A stretch of 12,655 bases of DNA from the NCBI GenBank assembly GCA_964418695.1, contig CAYQMN010000035.1:1-12655 (forward strand), written 5' to 3'. The notes under the pieces were generated by a model. The model had not been told where the DNA came from. It made no database searches and saw only the letters and a program-made list of their open reading frames with translations. Below, one piece after another: positions 6,293-12,655 of the stretch; the first letter of the stretch is position 1, and every line of letters starts with the position of its first letter. This DNA comes from Prado023 sp964418695. GTDB lineage: Bacteria; Actinomycetota; Actinomycetes; S36-B12; CAIYMF01. The translations under genes were made by a program, and so were the position numbers.

Positions 6293-7357
6293 TCAGTCCA
6301 CGTCGCGGCGGGCCAGCAGGGTCGCGGCGATCCCGAGGAGCAGCACCACCGTCACGACCAGGACCCCCATCGCTCGGCCGGCCGTGATGAACACCACCGC
6401 CGACGTGTCGGTGGTCAGCTCACCGTCCATCCCGTAGGCCTCACGGTCGTTGAGGATCCAGTTCATGCCGTTCTCCAGCCACGCGGAGATGTTGGTGTGC
6501 ACCATCCACTGGCCGCCCCACTTCCACACCACACCGAGGATCGGGCCGACGATGGCCAACAGTGCCACCGTCGCGCCGATCGCCCAGCCGGTGCTGCGCG
6601 CCGCCATCGCCACGCCGTAGCCGCCGGCGGCGGCCAGGACCCCCAGGGGCAGCCAGCGCTTGGCGATCTCGAGGCCGTCCGCCGGGTCGGCCCTGGCGAT
6701 GTACGAGTCGGGGGGCAGCTGCACGGCGGGGTCCAGCCCATGGACCGACGCGATCAGCGAGGCCACGGCCCACGCGATCCCCAGGACGATCGCGGTGAGC
6801 CCCAGCGCCAGCACGAGCAGGACGCCCAGCCGCGCGAGGAACACGCGCAGGCGCCGTGGCTCCCAGCTCAGCAGCAGGCCCATCGTGCGGGCACCCCAGT
6901 CGGCGCCCCCGGCCGAGGCACCCACCATGAGGGCCACGACGCAGGCCAGCCCGCCGGCGATCATGATCAGCGACTCCAGGTCCTGGGAGGTGAAGGGCGC
7001 GGGGTTCACCCGCCAGATCGCGTTGGCGGCGGCGTCCTCTGGGCTCGGCTTCCAGCACATGCCGGCCCGTTCTTCCTCGGGGATGTTGGGGTCGGACATG
7101 CACTCGTCGTAGTACTGCTGCTGCTCGGTCATGAAGGAGGCCGCGGCCTGGTCGATGTCGGCCTGTGTCGCCGGACCTGTGTTCACGAAGATCAGGACGC
7201 TGATGGCCAGCAGCGCCAGGACCGTCAGCCCGCTGAGCCACCACACCGAGCGCCGAGACGTGGCCCGCCGGATCTCGGCCCGCAGCAGCCGCCGCCAGCT
7301 GGGCGCCGAGACGGCTCCCCGGCCCTCTGCCTGCGCGGGCTGGATGGCCGTGGTCAT
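6293..7357 (-). CDS. ABC-2 type transporter permease subunit
   Basis: This 354-residue membrane protein has six likely transmembrane segments, near residues 39-59, 128-149, 172-204, 237-253, 258-279 and 323-348, in the ABC-2 permease pattern. The N-terminal EIRRATSRRSVWW (28-40) is the usual cytosolic lead-in and RRDVD is the usual C-terminus. The first outside loop (about 61-127) is long and hydrophilic, with a Gln/Tyr run EQQQYYDEC and two cysteines (Cys86, Cys101) that could form a disulfide. A second outside loop is predicted around 281-320. It overlaps the upstream ATPase by 4 bp (ATGA), so translation is coupled and the two form one exporter. Substrate is unknown; relatives range from drug or antibiotic exporters to envelope transporters. 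Confidence 0.88.
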   Translation of the reverse strand: MTTAIQPAQAEGRGAVSAPSWRRLLRAEIRRATSRRSVWWLSGLTVLALLAISVLIFVNTGPATQADIDQAAASFMTEQQQYYDECMSDPNIPEEERAGMCWKPSPEDAAANAIWRVNPAPFTSQDLESLIMIAGGLACVVALMVGASAGGADWGARTMGLLLSWEPRRLRVFLARLGVLLVLALGLTAIVLGIAWAVASLIASVHGLDPAVQLPPDSYIARADPADGLEIAKRWLPLGVLAAAGGYGVAMAARSTGWAIGATVALLAIVGPILGVVWKWGGQWMVHTNISAWLENGMNWILNDREAYGMDGELTTDTSAVVFITAGRAMGVLVVTVVLLLGIAATLLARRDVD

Positions 7358-8316
7358 GACGCCTCCTCCTGCTCGGTCAGGTCCAGGAAGGCCCGTTCCA
7401 GGTCGGGACTCGCGGAGGTGATCTCGCTGGCCCAGATCCCCGCCGAGGCGAGCACCTGGTTCACCTGCGACCCCGAACCGTGCTCGACCACGAGCCGGTC
7501 CGGGGCCGTCAGGGACGCCGCGATCCCCCGCGCGGCCAGCGCGGCGACCGCCTGCTGTGGGTCGGCGGTGTCCACCTTGACCGCCACCTTCGGGCCTCCA
7601 CTGGCCCGGGCCAGCACCTCGGCCACCGACCCGGACGTGACCAGCGAGCCACGCTTGAGGATCGTGACCCCGTCGCAGACCGACTCGATCTCGGCCAGCA
7701 GGTGGCTGGACAGGAAGACCGTCGTCTGGCCGTCGGAGCCCAGCGCGCGGATCAGCTCGCGGACCTCGACCATGCCGGCCGGGTCCAGGCCGTTGGTCGG
7801 CTCGTCGAGGATCAGCAGCTTCGGCGACTTGAGCATCGCCGCGGCGATCCCCAGCCGCTGGCGCATGCCCAGCGAGTAGCCCTTGACCCGGTCGTCGGCC
7901 CGCTCCGTGAGGCCCACCTGCTCCAGCAGCTCGTCGACCCGGGTCCCGGGGAGCCCCGCCAGGTCGGCCAGGATGCGCAGGTTGCGGCGGCCGGAGAACC
8001 CCGGGAACAGCTGCGGGGACTCGACCAGCGCCCCGACCGAGCCCACCACCGCAGCGAGATGTCGCGGCACCTCGCTGCCCAGGACGCGAACCTGGCCTGA
8101 GTCAGGGCGGACCAGGCCCAGCAGGATGCGGATGGTGGTGGTCTTGCCCGACCCGTTGGGGCCGAGGAAGCCGTGCACACCGCCCGCCGGCAGCTCCAGG
8201 GTCAGGTTGTCCACGGCGGTCACCCGGCCGCGCCGCGACCGATAGGACTTGGTGACGCTCTCCAGCTCGATGACCAACGGTTCCCCCTGACGGCTGCGCG
8301 GCGTGGGCCGCGTCAT
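7354..8316 (-). CDS. ABC transporter ATP-binding subunit
   Basis: This 320-residue ATPase has Walker A GPNGSGKTT (52-60), the Q-loop region ESPQLFPGFSGRRNL (Gln102), the signature YSLGMRQRL (147-155), Walker B LLILDEP (167-173), a D-loop NGLD and the H-loop SSHLL (His205). A C-terminal extension of about 80 residues (from about 240) is typical of CcmA/DrrA-like ATPases paired with ABC-2 permeases. It powers export through the permease encoded directly downstream with an ATGA overlap. I chose the ATG at 8316 because a TAnnnT element lies 7 nt upstream, suggesting leaderless translation. A GTG at 8346 would add 10 residues but has a poorly spaced AGGA. It resembles drug or lantibiotic exporters in architecture; the substrate is unknown. 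Confidence 0.92.
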   Translation of the reverse strand: MTRPTPRSRQGEPLVIELESVTKSYRSRRGRVTAVDNLTLELPAGGVHGFLGPNGSGKTTTIRILLGLVRPDSGQVRVLGSEVPRHLAAVVGSVGALVESPQLFPGFSGRRNLRILADLAGLPGTRVDELLEQVGLTERADDRVKGYSLGMRQRLGIAAAMLKSPKLLILDEPTNGLDPAGMVEVRELIRALGSDGQTTVFLSSHLLAEIESVCDGVTILKRGSLVTSGSVAEVLARASGGPKVAVKVDTADPQQAVAALAARGIAASLTAPDRLVVEHGSGSQVNQVLASAGIWASEITSASPDLERAFLDLTEQEEAS

Positions 8317-8323
8317 GGGCGTC

Positions 8324-8329
8324 ACCGTA
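8324..8329 (-). promoter_or_regulatory. Candidate -10 element (TACGGT) for leaderless ABC operon mRNA
   Basis: TACGGT on the minus strand is followed by 7 nt and then the ATG at 8316, so transcription would begin at or next to the start codon. The same hexamer stands 6 nt before the padR ATG. Leaderless messages with a TAnnnT at this distance are common in actinobacteria. No good -35 is visible, and GGTGA within the element could instead serve as a weak Shine-Dalgarno. Confidence 0.4.
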
Positions 8330-8404
8330 GACCCAGGGTCCGACACTTCCTGATGCGCCCGGCCGAGTCGCGCGGCGGCCGACGCGGGAGACGCCGGCCC
8401 GCGG

Positions 8405-9625
8405 TTACAGCGCCGAGCCGGCGGTCCAGTCCTCCCAGGCGACGTTCCACTGGGTCAGCCCGTTGCCGGGCTCGAGGGGGCGCTTGGAGTTCACGATCGT
8501 GACCAGGTCGCCGACCCGGGAGCGCTCGAACAGCCACTTCGCGTTCTCGATGCTCATCCCCACGCAGCCGTGACTGACGTTCGCGTGCCCTTGCGAGTCG
8601 ACCGACCAGGGCGCGGCATGCACGAACTCGCCGGTCTTGGTCATGCGCATCGCGTACTTGACGTCGAGGTTGTAGTACTCGGCGCTGCCGGGGCGGATGC
8701 CGGTGGTCTCGGCGTCCATCCGCGTGGCCTCCAGCTTCTCGGAGATCACACGCGTGCCGCCGCGGGTGCGGAAGCCCTCCTTGCCCGTGGTCACGGGGAT
8801 GGTCCGGGCCAGCTTCCCGTTGATGGTCACCGTCATCTCGTGGGTGCTCACGTCCACCACGGAGATCACTGAGCGGCCGATCGTGAAGTCCACCGTCCGA
8901 TCCCGGGTGCCCCACACGCCGTCGTCGATCGGCACTCCGGTCAGCGCCGCGCGCACGCTGACCTTGGTCTTGGCCGGCCAGTAGTCGCGCGGGCGGTACT
9001 GGACCTGGGTGGGCGAGACCCAGCTCCACGAGCCCTCGGCCGGCTCGGACGAGGTCACGGTCAGACTGCGCTCGACCGCGGCCCGGTGCTGGTCGGCGAC
9101 CGGCGAGGTGAACGTGACGAGGATGGGCATGCCCACGCCGACCGTGGCCCCGTCGCGTGGGGAGATCAGGGCGCGGAAGTCCGTGGCGTTCTCGACGGTG
9201 GTAATCCTTGCGGTGCGGCTGACCGGCTCGGCGTCGCCGCCGCCGCCCACCATGCGTGCGCGCACCTTGTAGGTGGTGCCCGGCGCCAGGGCGTCGGTGC
9301 TGGTCCAGTGCCGGTGGTCGTCGCTGAGGGTTCCGCCGACCTTCGAGCCGTTCGGGGCGGTCACGGTCACCTTCCTCAGAGTGCCCTGGACCGCGTTCAC
9401 CACGATCGGCTGATCGGGCCGCCAGCGCGTGGCGGGAGCGTCGTCGGCCACCGTCAGCGACGGCTCCTCGGCGGCTGGACCGCGACTCGTGTCCGGGTCG
9501 GTGCTGATCTGGGCGGCCGGGATCTCGCCACCGTGGGCCGCGGCGCTGCAGCCGGTCAGCATCGAGGCAGCCACCGCGATGGCGGCCATCAGCGCGAGGG
9601 GCGCGCGGGCCCTCGACCTGTCCAC
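8405..9625 (-). CDS. Lipoprotein L,D-transpeptidase with Ig-like domains
   Basis: The 406-residue envelope enzyme makes 3-3 peptidoglycan cross-links. A signal peptide (basic VDRSRAR, hydrophobic core 8-23) ends in the lipobox LTGC with Cys26 as lipid-anchored residue. An acidic, Ser/Pro-rich linker follows, then Ig-like modules (about 55-145 and 150-250) and the YkuD catalytic domain (about 251-379). FVHAAPW contains His336, and SHGCVGMS holds His352 and nucleophile Cys354. Length and domain order match mycobacterial LdtMt2-type enzymes, whose catalytic His and Cys I recall at the same numbers. The C-terminal tail QWNVAWEDW (392-400) fits that class. I chose the GTG at 9625, preceded by AGGAGG (9635-9630), because it puts the signal peptide at the N-terminus; the frame is open further upstream without a signal. 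It is divergent from padR. Confidence 0.93.
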   Translation of the reverse strand: MDRSRARAPLALMAAIAVAASMLTGCSAAAHGGEIPAAQISTDPDTSRGPAAEEPSLTVADDAPATRWRPDQPIVVNAVQGTLRKVTVTAPNGSKVGGTLSDDHRHWTSTDALAPGTTYKVRARMVGGGGDAEPVSRTARITTVENATDFRALISPRDGATVGVGMPILVTFTSPVADQHRAAVERSLTVTSSEPAEGSWSWVSPTQVQYRPRDYWPAKTKVSVRAALTGVPIDDGVWGTRDRTVDFTIGRSVISVVDVSTHEMTVTINGKLARTIPVTTGKEGFRTRGGTRVISEKLEATRMDAETTGIRPGSAEYYNLDVKYAMRMTKTGEFVHAAPWSVDSQGHANVSHGCVGMSIENAKWLFERSRVGDLVTIVNSKRPLEPGNGLTQWNVAWEDWTAGSAL

Positions 9626-9629
9626 GAGA

Positions 9630-9635
9630 CCTCCT
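9630..9635 (-). promoter_or_regulatory. Ribosome binding site deciding the GTG start of the L,D-transpeptidase
   Basis: AGGAGG on the minus strand is 4 nt before GTG at 9625. It supports the GTG over the frame extension that would run back across the padR promoter. Confidence 0.75.
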
Positions 9636-9750
9636 GGGGTGGCTTGGTCAGGAACTGTCCTACCCCATTCGCCGCCGCACCCACTCCCGGTTTCGATGTG
9701 CGATGCGCGACAGCGCCGATCGTCCTCCTCGGATCCGCGGATTCCGGGCA

Positions 9751-9766
9751 GGCGCACCGGTGCGCC
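9751..9766. promoter_or_regulatory. Perfect 16-bp palindrome upstream of padR
   Basis: GGCGCACCGGTGCGCC is a perfect palindrome centred about 75 bp upstream of the padR start and 134 bp upstream of the divergent L,D-transpeptidase start. It is a candidate operator for autoregulation by PadR or for another dimeric regulator. It is richer in G+C than the ATGT...ACAT sites usual for PadR proteins, so the partner is uncertain. Confidence 0.4.
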
Positions 9767-9821
9767 GCTGCGGAGGCCGCGCGCCGGGCTGCGGGCCGGT
9801 TCGGTCGCTACCCGTTCGGGA

Positions 9822-9827
9822 TACGGT
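9822..9827 (+). promoter_or_regulatory. Candidate -10 element (TACGGT) for leaderless padR mRNA
   Basis: TACGGT is followed by 6 nt and the ATG at 9834, with no Shine-Dalgarno between. TTCGGT at 9800-9805, 16 bp upstream, could be the -35. Together they suggest a transcript that starts at the padR initiation codon. Confidence 0.5.
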
Positions 9828-9833
9828 CCGCGC

Positions 9834-10460
9834 ATGGCCTTGCGACACGCGATCCTGGCGGCGCTGGTCCGCGGGGAGTCCTCCGGCTACGACCTGGCCA
9901 AGGCCTTCGACGTGACCGTCGCCAACTACTGGACCGCGACGCCGCAGCAGCTCTACCGCGAGCTGGACCGGATGTCGCAGGACGGCCTGGTGGCCGCGCG
10001 GGTCGTGGTCCAGGAGAAGCGGCCGAACAAGCGCCTGTTCACCCTCACCGACGAAGGCCGGGCGCAGCTGCGGGCGTTCGTGGCCGAGGAGCCCCGGCCG
10101 ACCGCGATCCGCGACGAGCTGCTGGTGCAGATCGAGGCGATGCAGCCCGCGGACCGGCCGGTGGTGTGCGGGCATGTGCGCGCGAAGCTCGCCGCCTCGC
10201 GGCACAAGCTCTCCGGATACGAGCGCGTGCGCGACTTCCTCCTCGCCGGGCGCACGCAGGCCGAGCACCTCGCGGCGGGCGACGATCTCGGCCAGTACCT
10301 CACGCTGGCCCGCGGGATCAGCTTCGAGCAGGAGAACATCCGCTGGTGCGGCTTCGTCCTGCGCGCGCTGGGCGATCCGGACGAGGACACGTTGTCAGTC
10401 CAAGGGCCATCCGATGACCTCTGGACTGACAACCGCCGGGCTGATGGGGCTACTTGGTGA
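9834..10460 (+). CDS. PadR-family transcriptional regulator
   Basis: The product has 208 residues. The N-terminal winged helix (MALRHAILAALVRGESSGYDLAKAF, ATPQQLYRELDRMSQDGLV, and the wing KRPNKRLFTLTDEG, residues 1-75) is the classic PadR DNA-binding domain. A helical C-terminal domain (about 90-180, with EQENIRWCGFVLRAL) fits the Vir-type effector and dimerisation domain of the long PadR subfamily. PadR proteins are usually repressors of nearby transporters, detoxification enzymes or their own gene. It is divergent from the L,D-transpeptidase, with a 16-bp palindrome in the shared promoter region. The last 25-28 residues look unlike the family. They are encoded partly by a perfect inverted repeat (10391-10433), and the stop overlaps the convergent hydrolase gene by 11 bp. 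The likely start is the ATG at 9834, preceded by a TACGGT element. Confidence 0.93.
   Translation: MALRHAILAALVRGESSGYDLAKAFDVTVANYWTATPQQLYRELDRMSQDGLVAARVVVQEKRPNKRLFTLTDEGRAQLRAFVAEEPRPTAIRDELLVQIEAMQPADRPVVCGHVRAKLAASRHKLSGYERVRDFLLAGRTQAEHLAAGDDLGQYLTLARGISFEQENIRWCGFVLRALGDPDEDTLSVQGPSDDLWTDNRRADGATW
10391..10433. terminator. Perfect 12-bp inverted repeat between convergent padR and hydrolase genes
   Basis: GTTGTCAGTCCA (10391-10402) and TGGACTGACAAC (10422-10433) form a 12-bp stem with a 19-nt loop. It begins 16 nt past the hydrolase stop on the minus strand and lies within padR codons 186-200 on the plus strand, ending 24 nt before the padR stop codon. It is best read as a terminator for the hydrolase and perhaps for padR. 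No U tract follows on either strand. Confidence 0.65.
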
Positions 10461-11367
10461 GGGTGTCCACGAAGGTGACGCTCTCCTTGGAGATCCGCGC
10501 GCGGGCCTTGTCGTGGGAGATCGTCGGCTGGCCGTCGCCGGGCTGCGGGCCGTAGTCGCCGAACTGCGAGTGGACCGCACCCTGGATCGCCACGAACCTC
10601 GCGCCCTGCGGCAGGTTGAGCTTGGAGGCGTCGATGTCGCTGGGCGTGGCCAGGCCGTCCAGCGTCCCCGAGATGCTCAGGACCTGCGCGGTCAGCGACC
10701 CGCTGATGTCACTGCCCGGGTACGACGCGTACAGCAGAAGCCCGACGACCCGGCGCTCGCCGGTGTCGGCGCGATCGGCCTGGATGCTGGCCACCGTCCC
10801 GCCCAGGCTGTGGCCGCCGACCACCCAGCGGTTGATGGAGGGGTACGCGTCGCGGACGTCGGCGAAGGCGGGGATCGCGAGGAACCCGATGCCCAGCGGC
10901 TGCTTGACGATGACGACCAGATGGCCGGCCTGCGCCAGCGGGCGCAGCACCGCGGCGTACGCCCTCGCCTCGACCTTCGCGCCGGGCTGGAACACCACGC
11001 CGGTCTTCGAAGGCTGCTCGGGCTCCAGCACGATCCGGGTCGCCGACTCGGTGACGGTGACCCCGCCGCCGGACTCCATCGCGCCGATCGCCGGCTCCTG
11101 CGCGGTGAACGGGCACAGCCACCAGACCGCGGCCAGCCAGCCGACCATGAGCACCCGCAGGAGCATCGCCGCGACGAACCGCAGTGGGCCCCGCCGCGGT
11201 CCGCCGTCGCGGTTGCGCCACAGGATCAGCAGCGACCCGGCGGCCGTGACGGCCAGCACGATCGCGTAGGCCGGATGACCGTGGACCACCGCGCCGAGCT
11301 GGGTGACCAGCGCCCAGCCGACCAGCACCAGCCCCGCGACCGCCAGCACTCGCGAGATCCACGTCAT
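10450..11367 (-). CDS. Membrane-anchored alpha/beta hydrolase
   Basis: The 305-residue protein has three predicted N-terminal membrane helices (about 5-26, 32-50 and 63-84), followed by an alpha/beta hydrolase domain that should face outside. The nucleophile elbow is GGHSLGGT (184-191) with Ser187. SISGTLDGLATP supplies Asp237 and GAVHSQFGDYG supplies His266, giving a complete Ser-Asp-His triad. VVFQPGAKVEARAYAAVLRPLAQAG and VVIVKQPLGIGFL fit small dienelactone-hydrolase-like domains (Abhydrolase_5). The substrate is unknown; an ester or lipid substrate in the envelope is a reasonable guess. I chose the ATG at 11367; a TTG two codons earlier is also open. A TAGCAT (11381-11376) 8 nt upstream might be a -10 of a near-leaderless message. 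It is convergent with padR and downstream of glgX on the same strand. Confidence 0.87.
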   Translation of the reverse strand: MTWISRVLAVAGLVLVGWALVTQLGAVVHGHPAYAIVLAVTAAGSLLILWRNRDGGPRRGPLRFVAAMLLRVLMVGWLAAVWWLCPFTAQEPAIGAMESGGGVTVTESATRIVLEPEQPSKTGVVFQPGAKVEARAYAAVLRPLAQAGHLVVIVKQPLGIGFLAIPAFADVRDAYPSINRWVVGGHSLGGTVASIQADRADTGERRVVGLLLYASYPGSDISGSLTAQVLSISGTLDGLATPSDIDASKLNLPQGARFVAIQGAVHSQFGDYGPQPGDGQPTISHDKARARISKESVTFVDTLTK

Positions 11368-11404
11368 GGCCAAGGATGCTAGTCAGCCCGTCCGACACCG
11401 GTGG

Positions 11405-11435
11405 TCCGGCACTCGTCCTCCCACGAGGTGCCGGA
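11405..11435 (-). terminator. Hairpin in the glgX to hydrolase gap
   Basis: TCCGGCAC (11405-11412) pairs with GTGCCGGA (11428-11435), and the stem continues as TCGT/ACGA (11413-11416, 11423-11426) with one bulged G at 11427 and a 6-nt loop. It lies about 95 nt past the glgX stop. Two smaller hairpins are nearer to glgX: CCCAGC/GCTGGG (11455-11472) and GGGCGC/GCGCCC (11500-11513). Together they make transcription termination between glgX and the hydrolase likely. Confidence 0.45.
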
Positions 11436-11529
11436 GGCGGACCGTGCGAGCCGACCCAGCGCCGCGGCTGGGCGCAGAGCGTGGCCGAACGCGAGCAGGG
11501 GGCGCTCGCGCCCGGCGCACTCGTTCCGC

Positions 11530-12655
11530 CTACGACACCTGCTGGATCACGACCAGGGAGCGGGGCTCCAGCTCGAGCGATGACCCTGCCCGGACCCGCG
11601 CGTGTCGCTTGGGCCCAGGCCATACTGCCGTGTCGAACACCTGCTGCCAGCGCAACCGCCGCTTGCGCCCCGGCACCTGGCACGTCGCGGGCAGCTCGGA
11701 GGCGTTGAAGAACAGGGCGAACGACGAGTCGGTCAGCCGCTGGCCGTACTTGTCGCGCTCGGCCAGCGCCGAGCCGTTGAGCACCACGGTGAGGGTCTTG
11801 GCGTACCCCACCTGCCAGTCCTCGTGGGTCATCGGCTCGCCGTTCGGCTGCAGCCAGGAGATGTCGGGCACCTCATCCCACGCCCGGATGGGCCGGCCCT
11901 CGAAGAACCGCTTGCGCCGGAAGATGGGGTGCCGACGGCGCAGCGCGACGAGCATCCGGGTGAAGTCGAGCATGTGCTGGTCGACACGCGCCCAGTCCAT
12001 CCAGGTGATCTCGTTGTCCTGGCAGTACCCGTTGTTGTTGCCGCCCTGGGTCCGGCCGATCTCGTCGCCGTGGGCGATCATCGGCACGCCCTGGCTGAGC
12101 AGGAGCGTCGCCATCATGTTGCGCTGCTGGCGGGCGCGCAGGGCGAGCACCTCCGGGTTGCGGGTGGGGCCCTCCTCACCGCAGTTCCAGGAGCGGTTGT
12201 GCGACTCCCCGTCGCGATTGTCCTCGCCGTTGTCGAAGTTGCGCTTCTCGTTGTACGAGACCAGGTCGCGCAGCGTGAACCCGTCGTGCGCGGTGACGAA
12301 GTTGATCGATGCCGAGGGGCTGCGGCCGTCGTCGAGATAGAGGTCCGACGAGCCGGTGAACCGCGACGCGAAGTCCGGCAGCGCGGCCGGCTCGCCGCGC
12401 CAGTAGTCCCGCGAGGTGTCGCGGTACTGGCCGTTCCACTCGGTCCACAGCGGGGGGAAGTTGCCCACCTGGTAGCCGCCCTCGCCGAGGTCCCACGGCT
12501 CGGCGATCAGCTTGGTCTGGGAGACGATCGGATCCTGCTGGACCAGGTCGAAGAACGTGGCCAGCCGGTCCACCTCGTGGAACTCACGGGCCAGCGTCGC
12601 GGCCAGGTCGAACCGGAACCCGTCGACGTGCATCTCGGTGACCCAGTAGCGCAGC
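11530..12655 (-). CDS. glgX: Glycogen debranching enzyme GlgX, C-terminal part (partial)
   Basis: The N-terminal part lies beyond the window; 374 codons plus a stop remain, reading LRYWVTEMHVDGFRFDLAATL at the cut edge. GlgX is a GH13 isoamylase-type enzyme that cleaves alpha-1,6 branches of phosphorylase-trimmed glycogen. GFRFDLA holds the catalytic nucleophile Asp, IAEPWDLGEGGYQVGNFP the acid/base Glu, and VTAHDGFTLRDLVSYNEKRN the third catalytic Asp. NRSWNCGEEGPT, MIAHGDEIGRTQGGNNNGYCQDNEI and HPIFRRKRFFEG are typical GlgX stretches. The C-terminal beta domain ends SLVVIQQVS at a TAG (11532-11530). The cytosolic glycogen pathway role is secure; the trehalose genes often seen next to glgX would have to lie outside the window. 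Confidence 0.96.
   Translation of the reverse strand, partial: LRYWVTEMHVDGFRFDLAATLAREFHEVDRLATFFDLVQQDPIVSQTKLIAEPWDLGEGGYQVGNFPPLWTEWNGQYRDTSRDYWRGEPAALPDFASRFTGSSDLYLDDGRSPSASINFVTAHDGFTLRDLVSYNEKRNFDNGEDNRDGESHNRSWNCGEEGPTRNPEVLALRARQQRNMMATLLLSQGVPMIAHGDEIGRTQGGNNNGYCQDNEITWMDWARVDQHMLDFTRMLVALRRRHPIFRRKRFFEGRPIRAWDEVPDISWLQPNGEPMTHEDWQVGYAKTLTVVLNGSALAERDKYGQRLTDSSFALFFNASELPATCQVPGRKRRLRWQQVFDTAVWPGPKRHARVRAGSSLELEPRSLVVIQQVS

Noticed and set aside
8347..8404. Possible terminator between the L,D-transpeptidase and the ABC operon
   Set aside because: The short GC-rich gap shows no convincing stem, so read-through from the transpeptidase into the ABC genes cannot be excluded.
9429..9833. 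In-frame upstream extension of padR
   Set aside because: It would run across the L,D-transpeptidase signal peptide region. The winged helix begins at the ATG at 9834, directly behind a promoter-like element.
9626..9835. In-frame upstream extension of the L,D-transpeptidase (70 residues)
   Set aside because: It would bury the lipoprotein signal peptide inside the protein. The GTG at 9625 has a strong AGGAGG site.

Overview
This is a high-GC chromosomal segment with strong G/C preference at third codon positions. Together with GlgX, an Ig-domain lipoprotein L,D-transpeptidase of the mycobacterial type, a crotonase of a subgroup I associate with actinomycetes, and probable leaderless promoters, it points to an actinobacterium (Actinomycetota). 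A Nocardioides-like or other Propionibacteriales relative is possible, but the genus cannot be fixed from the sequence. I see no tRNA, rRNA, CRISPR array, transposase or phage gene.

Layout. 1-590: 5' part of an LLM-class flavin oxidoreductase (minus) divergent from a small CsbD-family stress protein (plus), which ends in a strong UUCG-capped hairpin. 591-4841: three minus-strand metabolic genes, namely a crotonase (ECH), an aldo/keto reductase of the YghZ/Gpr type and a large acyl-CoA dehydrogenase, each separated by a gap with inverted or direct repeats. 5053-6063: a zinc alcohol dehydrogenase (AdhP/AdhT type) divergent from the acyl-CoA dehydrogenase. 6064-6292: a convergent gap filled by a 9-bp tandem repeat array. 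6293-8316: an ABC-2 transporter, with the ATPase and permease overlapping by ATGA. 8405-9625: a lipoprotein L,D-transpeptidase. 9834-10460: a PadR regulator, divergent from the transpeptidase and convergent with a membrane-anchored alpha/beta hydrolase (10450-11367). 11530-12655: the C-terminal part of GlgX (glycogen debranching), cut by the window edge.

The genes look like ordinary actinobacterial housekeeping and accessory metabolism: acyl-CoA, aldehyde and alcohol redox chemistry in the left half, cell envelope and transport in the middle, glycogen metabolism at the right edge. I found no convincing new multi-gene system. The points worth a second look are mostly non-coding or at gene boundaries. 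They include an apparent AUC start codon with a perfect Shine-Dalgarno for the aldo/keto reductase, and a 9-mer array with two phased dyads between convergent genes. A perfect 12-bp inverted repeat is built into the 3' coding end of padR, and a perfect 16-bp palindrome lies upstream of padR. There are two TACGGT promoters placed for leaderless translation, a three-copy CGACCTGCG motif with two copies 21 bp apart, and a crotonase that lacks one of the two classical catalytic glutamates.
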